A stretch of 64,000 bases of DNA from Platynereis dumerilii (lineage: Eukaryota > Annelida > Polychaeta > Phyllodocida > Nereididae), in contig JAPTHN010000004.1 of the NCBI GenBank assembly GCA_026936325.1, positions 8,977,439-9,041,438 of the forward strand, read 5' to 3'. Below the pieces are notes generated by a model. That model was not told where the DNA came from and searched no databases. It worked only from the letters and a program-made list of their open reading frames with translations. A program made the translations under genes and the position numbers. Positions 57,877-64,000 of this stretch are shown piece by piece. How positions within the stretch are numbered: position 1 is the first letter of the stretch; every line of letters starts with the position of its first letter.

Positions 57877-58106
57877 TATACCATTCCACACCTCTGTCAG
57901 CCAATCACATGCCAGTATTTCAGGAAAATAATTCCCATATTCTTTGTTGTCCAGTTATCCTCTCATGTTTGACTGTTTGAGTGTTTGTCTCATGGTATAA
58001 GCCGGTTATTTACAACGGGATCAGGAATATGTGTTTATCACACCTCGGGCTAAAGCCCTCGAACGATAAATCACATATTCCCTCTTCTGTGGTGAATAAC
58101 CTATAT
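57877..58106. repeat. Dispersed repeat (GGTTATTCACC family), copy 2
   Basis: Inverted copy of 2826-3053, including CTGTCAGCCAATCACATGCC. Confidence 0.78.
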
Positions 58107-58146
58107 GAATGCTTAGCATCCTCAGAGTCTATATACACTCATTATA

Positions 58147-58958
58147 CAGTAGTCAACAATTGGAGTGGACCATGCCTTTTATCACATAAATTTGGACATG
58201 ATCCACCTTGCATAGATCTTGTCAAGTTATCATAACAAAGTATCGTTATGCAATAAAAAAAAACCTCAATCGAAATTGCAGTAAAATTAATCATTTCCAT
58301 TATTGTGTCTCCAAATTGGCCAAACACATTACATCTGGAGAGTAAGGTTTAAAAAAGAAGACAAACTCACAAAGTAACAATTTTTTGGGGATTTAGGGAC
58401 AGTTTATGACTGGGGGGGTGGGAGTTTTGCTGGAACTTCCCGTCAAAAATTGATACCCCTCCCTTGTGTTTCATGTGGTTTTTTAGTACCCCACCCCTAA
58501 GTTTCACGAGTATTTTTAGTACCCCCCCTCGACATACAAAGCAATACACACACACGGCCACGCGTACAGATTTGCGTCATTTCGCAGACTTTTGCGCGTA
58601 AAAAAGTCCAAATAAAATGAGTTTATGCGTGTTTTTTAACATTTTTTATTTGTTAAAATTTCTTACCCCCCCTTGGAAGCATTGTCAAAAATTATTACCC
58701 CCCCTTGAAACACGTGTGAAAAGTTGGTACCCCCTCGGCCAAAACTCCCACCCCCCAGTCATAAATTCTGAACGGTCCCTAATAGGGCTCTATATATCAC
58801 ATACTTTGAAATGCCGCCTTGTATTTTTGTGTAAAATATGGGTAATGTCGAATTTCTTTGAAAAAAACCAAATGTGACAAACAAGTTCACAGACAAACAG
58901 AAAAAGGTTGCACATAAATGATACAACACATGATCCACTTCAATTGTTGACTACACTA
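58147..58958. mobile_element. TIR element related to CAGTAGTCAAC family, with nested unit
   Basis: CAGTAGTCAACAATTGGAGT and CCACTTCAATTGTTGACTAC are inverted. Inside, 58387-58783 is a second inverted pair (TTATGACTGGGGGGGTGGGA and complement) around C/G-rich words, probably a nested MITE. Confidence 0.75.
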
Positions 58959-59024
58959 TAATATAAATAAATGCTATATTGAATCGAATGCTTGGTATCG
59001 CCTCTCTCTCTATATAAATGGTTA

Positions 59025-59664
59025 AAAAATAAGTCCCCCTTTACGCAAACTTGAATATCTCAAAGCCCTCTTTTCTGATTTCTATGAAATTTAATCAGTT
59101 TGTAGGCCTACATATCGAAATCGTACATCAGTGTTTGCAGCTCAATTGCTTTATTTTTGTATGAGCAAGCAAACCCTGAGTGCATATACCCCTTTTTGAA
59201 GTTTTGACTTTTGCCAAAACAAATTTTTCCAAAGGCTGCTCAAACTCCACTCAAACGATTTCTAATGCCATCCAAGGAACCTAAACTGTGAATATGTTAC
59301 AAGAAAGGCATTGTCTACTAAATATGATTGAGAAACAAATTTTCTCCAGTCACTTGATGAAGTATACCCCAGCTGGTGGCTCCCCTGCATGGAGGAATTG
59401 TTCATATCCATTGGAAAAGCCACAGATTTTTGAAAAGAGGGGTAGGCTCGCTCGAAGGCTGCTGGCTCAGCCAGGAATAATACCACTAAGCTACAATTAC
59501 ACACATTTAGGGTTGATGATATGCTGGCCTATAACTACCAAATTTCATAGAAATCGGTTAGTGTTGGTTCAAACATATTTATTCCTTTGCTAACGAGCCA
59601 TCGGTTAGTGTTCTTTGAGATATTCACGTTTTCGTAAAGGGGAACTTATTTTTGTTGAACCACT
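59025..59664. mobile_element. TIR element AATAAGTCCCCCTTTACG, copy 3, both ends
   Basis: Left GGTTAAAAAATAAGTCCCCC, right CGTAAAGGGGAACTTATTTT then GTTGAACC. Shared module at 59330-59430. The best-bounded copy of this family. Confidence 0.82.
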
Positions 59665-60470
59665 TATATATTGTTATCCATCCAGAAAGGACATAATAAT
59701 AAGAACCAACAAAATAATATAAATGTATTAAACATCAAATCTGCGGACCTCTGCATGTGATGTCGGCTGCTTTAGGGGGAAGACCATTCAATATTCAAGG
59801 GGAGGGGGGGTCAATAGGCACCCAATATTCATATTTCCCTGTGACAACCGGCCCCGGTCTCCACTAATTGTGCTCTACCATGATAGTAAAATATGTAAGT
59901 TTTGGGATGTGTATAAGGCAGGAAAAAAAAAAATCATGAACATTGAGTTCTAGTGTGATAAATAAGTCCCGATAATGTACTTTCCCGATAATGTACTTTC
60001 CCGATAATGTACTTTCCCGATAATCATCTTTAAGCGTGGAATGTTTGAATGGAATCTGAGATGGTCATGCTGAAGATTTTCTAAAATTTGGACGATTTGT
60101 CATTGAATCTGATGACCCAACAGTAAGAAAGTAGGGGGAGACTGGGGCTTGTTGTCAAAGTGGTTGGTTTAGTTGTCACACTCACATCAGCTCAGCTCAG
60201 CCTACAGCCTTGACATCAGACACTAAATAATCTGTCAAGTCAGTTTTTGTCTGATTATTTCTTGTCTGATATCATCATTTTCGATTATTTCATGATGATC
60301 TTTCCTCATCTGATATATTATCTTGTCTCATTGAAACATACAAAAATACTGTGGGCAGAAAATCTCGGTGATACATGTTGTTAGCGTTTGATGATAATAC
60401 ACTTCTAATGGATGGTTTCAACAATGTTGAAGTTCAACATTGATGGATTGCTTCTAGCTCATCTGTGGAA
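59665..60470. other. Intergenic stretch with a 16-bp minisatellite
   Basis: 59968-60024 holds about 3.5 copies of CCCGATAATGTACTTT. Otherwise plain sequence. Confidence 0.6.
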
Positions 60471-60620
60471 CAGTAAACAAATATTGACTGGTGATGAGGG
60501 CAACAGTTCAATCTGTTTGACCCGAGGGAGTGAGTCACCTACTGTTGCCCGAGGCCGAAAGTCACTCACGGGTGTCAAACAGGTTGAACTGTTGCCCGAA
60601 TACACCAGTCAATAATTGTT
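60471..60620. repeat. Hairpin with GGCAACAGTTCAA arms
   Basis: ATTGACTGGTGATGAGGGCA, ACAGTTCAATCTGTTTGACC pair with the inverse at 60560-60615 (GGTGTCAAACAGGTTGAACT, GTTGCCCG, CCAGTCAATAA). Confidence 0.75.
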
Positions 60621-60837
60621 TTATAACACCTCCTCCTCCCAAGTGCAAGAAGGAAAAAAAATTATGGGAAAATTTTTTTTTTATTCTACACCTGAATCCA
60701 GCAACAAAAAAAAAAAAATTATTTTTGGAAAATAATTTTTTTTTGGAATTTTATTTTTTTATTTTTTTTGATTTACGAAGTACTGAACTGTTGACTGGGC
60801 AACAGTTCCATGAACTATTGACTGGGCAACAATTACG

Positions 60838-60955
60838 AGTACTGTACTCATGATTTGGCACGAGTACTGAGTACATGCGAGTACTTGGAAAAATGTACTC
60901 GAGTACACGAGTACACGAGTACATGTGTACTCGTGCCCAACCCTGGTCAACAGTA
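60838..60955 (-). mobile_element. hAT-like element end (CCAGGGTTGGGCACGAGTAC)
   Basis: On the minus strand, CAGGGTTGGGCACGAGTACA is followed by repeated GTACTCG words, the usual look of a hAT-type MITE end. No second end recognised. Confidence 0.5.
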
Positions 60956-61433
60956 CCTTTCCCGGGTCATCAGTCATTTCTGACTCATGTCATGTGACCT
61001 CAGCCAATCAGAGAAGAGCTTACATCAGTGAGGTGTTATAATGATTGTTATTTTAAACCCTAGATATTTGTTTGATTTCAACAAATTTTCTTTGTGTAAT
61101 TCCAGTAAAGATCTTTCTCATTTTAAAATAATATGACTTCTGCATTCACAACTACAAGCTACAATTCTGATTTTATTTTTTGAAAGAATTTCTTGTTATC
61201 ATAGTCCATTGACCTTCTTATGGTCTGATAAGTGAATACTGAACTATAATCATGAGCAATGATCATTGGATATTTAAAAAGAATTGTCGAATTCCAGTAC
61301 CCGTATGCTAAACAGATGATCTGAAAATGTCTTACGCAAAGGTATGTCTTTTGGCATGGTACAACCAGATTACATATAACTGTTATACATGAAATCAGAA
61401 ACAAAATTTATTACTACTTCAAACGTGTTTGCT

Positions 61434-61494
61434 TCACTTTTTTCAATGGAATAGTTTTGTTTTCATGTAGCCTACCAGCTGAAACTGCATGCTT
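61434..61494 (+). repeat. Partial duplicate of sequence before the XKR exon
   Basis: TGGAATAGTTTTGTTTTCATG and ACTGCATGCTTC match 62706-62756 in the same order. The AG present at the second copy is AA here, so this copy cannot act as a splice acceptor at that point. Confidence 0.75.
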
Positions 61495-61496
61495 CT

Positions 61497-62264
61497 ACAG
61501 TAGTCAACTTTCAAAGTGGATCAAAAATTGTCATATAATATATATTAACACAAAAAATATGAGTAAATAATCTTAGTGCAGTATGTTGGTGTGATATCTT
61601 GTCAATGTTTGCCGACGAAACTTCATGCTTCACTAATTTTTTACCCTTCAAAACGATGATTGTTTGTCACAAGGTGCAAAATGGTCTGTAACACCATTAA
61701 GCAATGGCGACCTTTATTGAAAACAGGTTATCATTTCTTTTGTAACTGTGCAATAAACCAGGCATGGTTTTGTTAACTCAATTGAGCTCAACTTTTGATT
61801 TGACGTTCCACATTCACTGTTTTTAAAAATCTGTGGCTTTTCGAATGGATATGAACAATTTCACCCAAGCAGGGGAGCCACCGGCTGGGGCATACTTCAT
61901 AAAGTGACTGGAAAATTTGTTTTTCAATCATATTTAGTAGACAATTGAGGACTTGTTTTTTTAACATTTTCACAGTTTAGGTTCCTTCGGTCCAATTGGA
62001 CATTGTTTGAGTGACCTAGGCTCTGAAATCACCTCTCTTTTTTGGTGCTACTGTGTATTCACTAGTGTGTGACAAGTCGTTTTGCACCTTGCTTCAAACA
62101 ATCGTGTCTGGTGACCATCAAAGTCACTGAAGCCTAACAATCTCGTTCAAGCACATTACTAAGATATCAAAGTTAACATTTCACGCAAAACTATGCAGCA
62201 ACAACAACTGATTTCAGAATTGCTACAAAGTAAATTCTTGATCCACTTCGAAAGTTGACCACTG
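61497..62264. mobile_element. TIR element CAGTAGTCAACTTTCAAAGT, copy 2
   Basis: Almost the same sequence and length as 54772-55538; TA on both sides. It sits between the duplicated 61434-61494 segment and the XKR exon. Confidence 0.92.
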
Positions 62265-62815
62265 TATATAGTGTAGAAATGATTTTGTTTCTTCACGTTC
62301 AATCCACTTTAAATGCATGCAAGTTTCAGATTGAGGAGTTTTAGAGTTATGTCGTCTTCCAATTATTGGTTATATGATATGTCTTCTCTTCCTCAAAAAG
62401 CCTATACTAAGTTCAGATGTATTCTATCTTCCATGATATAAAATACCTGCAGGCAATAGGTTATAAAAAGATTGTCTACATTTCTTTATCTTATTTTCAA
62501 CATGGTTAATACAGGAGCCTGTAGTGGTAAATAAATTACCCAATATTTCTAATGATTTGACATTCTCAAGATATTGACCATTTACATACCAAGTTGGTTC
62601 CGAAATAAAGTTACTTTTACCAATAATAATACATTTTGTTTTTGCTTTGTTGAATCTGAACCTCCATCATTATATCTCTAATGTGTTTTCTGCTCTTGTT
62701 TTTCAGTGGAATAGTTTCGTTTTCATGTGGGCCATCAGCTGATACTGCATGCTTCAATAGTCTAGAAGTAGAAGTGGTATTTTCATTGTTCACTTTTTGC
62801 GTTATTATTTTACAG
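62265..62815. other. Sequence upstream of the XKR exon
   Basis: No coding signal except an open frame from 62681 that would add a hydrophobic MCFLLLFFSGIVSFS start. The acceptor at 62815 argues that this part is intron. Confidence 0.45.
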
Positions 62816-63381
62816 GTACATGATCAACAGGACTTTGCAGTTGTATTGAATGAGACAAATGAACCCATGTTACCTGTATCAGCAAAGACTCAATCCTTTC
62901 AATCCTCGACAAAGGTATCAGGCTGTGAAGTAACAGCAACTGAAAATGATCTTTCAACACTTGTTGATGATGACGAAGTTGACTTCAAAAATCAAGGAGA
63001 GGCAAAAAACGGAGAAAGTCTTTCTTCACCTGTCAATGATTTGAATAATCAAGAAGGCACCCAAGAAACTACGGTTAGTTTCTGGAAGTCTTTCATCACT
63101 CCGACCCCGGTTAGCAAATACAAGGTAGACCGAGTGGATCTATTTTTTCTTTTCATTTCTTCAGTACTTTATGCGGTTGATGTAGCTACAGATATCGCGG
63201 TTGCTGTATCCCACTACCAGAACAATGAAATTGTGTGGTTTGGACTTACGATAGCTTTTATCATATTTCCATTTTTCATTGGATTGTTTGAGCCTGAAGA
63301 AGTTTTTAAAATGCCTGACAGGCCAAAGGTCGCACTCTGTCTTAATGGAATGATTCTCCTGCCAGGATGCTTTGTTCTGTC
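62816..63381 (+). CDS. XK-related (XKR) membrane protein, early exon
   Basis: The acceptor is TTATTTTACAG ending at 62815 and the donor GTAAGT at 63382 (phase 2). It encodes about 188 residues: a polar acidic N-terminal region (STLVDDDEVDF, LNNQEGTQE), then DRVDLFFLFISSVLYAVDVA TDIAVAVSHYQNNEIVWFGL TIAFIIFPFF and a start of the next helix (VALCLNGMILLPGCFVL). D.ATDI..A..HY and the WFGLT..F...P pattern mark the first two helices of XK/XKR proteins. Some XKR members scramble phospholipids at the plasma membrane; others have unknown roles. The rest is beyond the window. An alternative start within 62681-62815 (acceptor near 62706) is possible. Confidence 0.78.
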
Positions 63382-64000
63382 GTAAGTATCCACTCATTTT
63401 AAATCATCAATGCAGTTACTTGTACTGTGTGTTATTAATCTTATGCTACATTCTCACGACAGTACGTGGTTTGTGTCGATGAGGTTGTCCAGAAAGGGAC
63501 ATTTCGGTGATTTAAGTCAACTTTGGACATTATAGACGGGACAGAGCCCGTATGGCAAACATGCGAGGAGTGATTCAGATCCCATAATATGATCCTGTCC
63601 TGGCACTTTTTTGTCATCACGCGTGACCCCAAAAAAGTGAAAAGAATAAATTCCCCCCCCCAAAAAATGTTAGAAAATTAATTTTTTCCCCAAAAATTAA
63701 AAAAGTTAAAAAAAAAATGTTCCAAAAAGATTTTCCAATAAAAATGTTTTTAAAAAAATGTTCGAAATAAACCAAAAAAGCGAAAAGTTAAAATTTTTCC
63801 TCAAAACCTCTTTTTAACGTTTTCTTTTAGAATATCTCCTTTCAACCCTATTTCTCTTTGTCCCAATATTTTCTCCAGACCTTTTATTGAACAAACCTGA
63901 ATACAAAAATGAATTTCGAGAAATAATTCAGATAATTACAATTTAGAGTCTTTAAAATGTATTTTTTGCGTACAGGTGGTCCCATCTTCATGCTTTGGCT
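63382..64000. other. XKR intron, ends in a dispersed repeat
   Basis: Starts with the donor GTAAGT. From about 63640 to the edge it is an A-rich repeat that matches 30358-30620 in reverse orientation (TACAATTTAGAGTCTTTAAA, GGTCCCATCTTCATGCTTTG). Confidence 0.65.

Noticed and set aside
1-64000. LTR retroelements, tRNA and rRNA genes
   Set aside because: Looked for paired direct terminal repeats, reverse transcriptase or integrase motifs and full cloverleaf genes; none recognised by eye.

Overview
The window is AT-rich animal DNA with interrupted genes and a very dense load of small transposons. There are no bacterial features. The gene content (haem-type cystathionine beta-synthase with introns, an ionotropic glutamate receptor relative, an Ig-like membrane receptor, an XK-related protein), the many TIR elements and the frequent TAGGCCTA words suggest a marine invertebrate. 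An echinoderm or other non-vertebrate deuterostome is my guess, and I cannot prove it from sequence alone.

Layout. At 1-371 lies a broken LINE endonuclease fragment (minus). At 1071-3484 are the last three coding exons of a divergent ionotropic glutamate receptor (plus). At 4046-30212 is a complete cystathionine beta-synthase gene (minus): 15 coding exons, 526 codons, every splice phase consistent, with a 15 kb first intron packed with transposons. The receptor and CBS converge tail to tail. From about 30.3 to 45.4 kb I see no gene, only repeats, including three kinds of hAT-type MITE with 8-bp target duplications and a 2.5 kb tract of scattered short motifs (40.7-43.2 kb). At 45866-53696 is an unrecognised membrane receptor (minus): signal peptide, three Ig-like domains each coded by the same two-exon module, then one membrane segment. 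From 53.7 to 62.3 kb there are only repeats, including two nearly identical 0.77 kb TIR elements. At 62816-63381 is an early exon of an XK-related (XKR) protein (plus); the rest of that gene lies beyond the window.

The most striking observation is shared by two unrelated genes on opposite strands. In the glutamate receptor and in the Ig-like receptor, an intron opens with a 14-bp minisatellite whose unit contains the exon's own 5' splice site (GTAAG...). The array starts exactly at the exon boundary, so roughly 20-25 tandem copies of the donor follow the real one.

Other points of interest: a TIR family (GGGCAATTCCGTAAAGTC) with 4-bp target duplications that I cannot place in a superfamily; a 5.2 kb long-TIR foldback element nested in one copy of it; a roughly 110-bp module shared by two transposon families with different ends; and a CBS enzyme that keeps the haem cysteine region but lacks the CXXC redox motif. 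I saw no LTR retroelement, capsid gene, CRISPR array, tRNA or rRNA gene.
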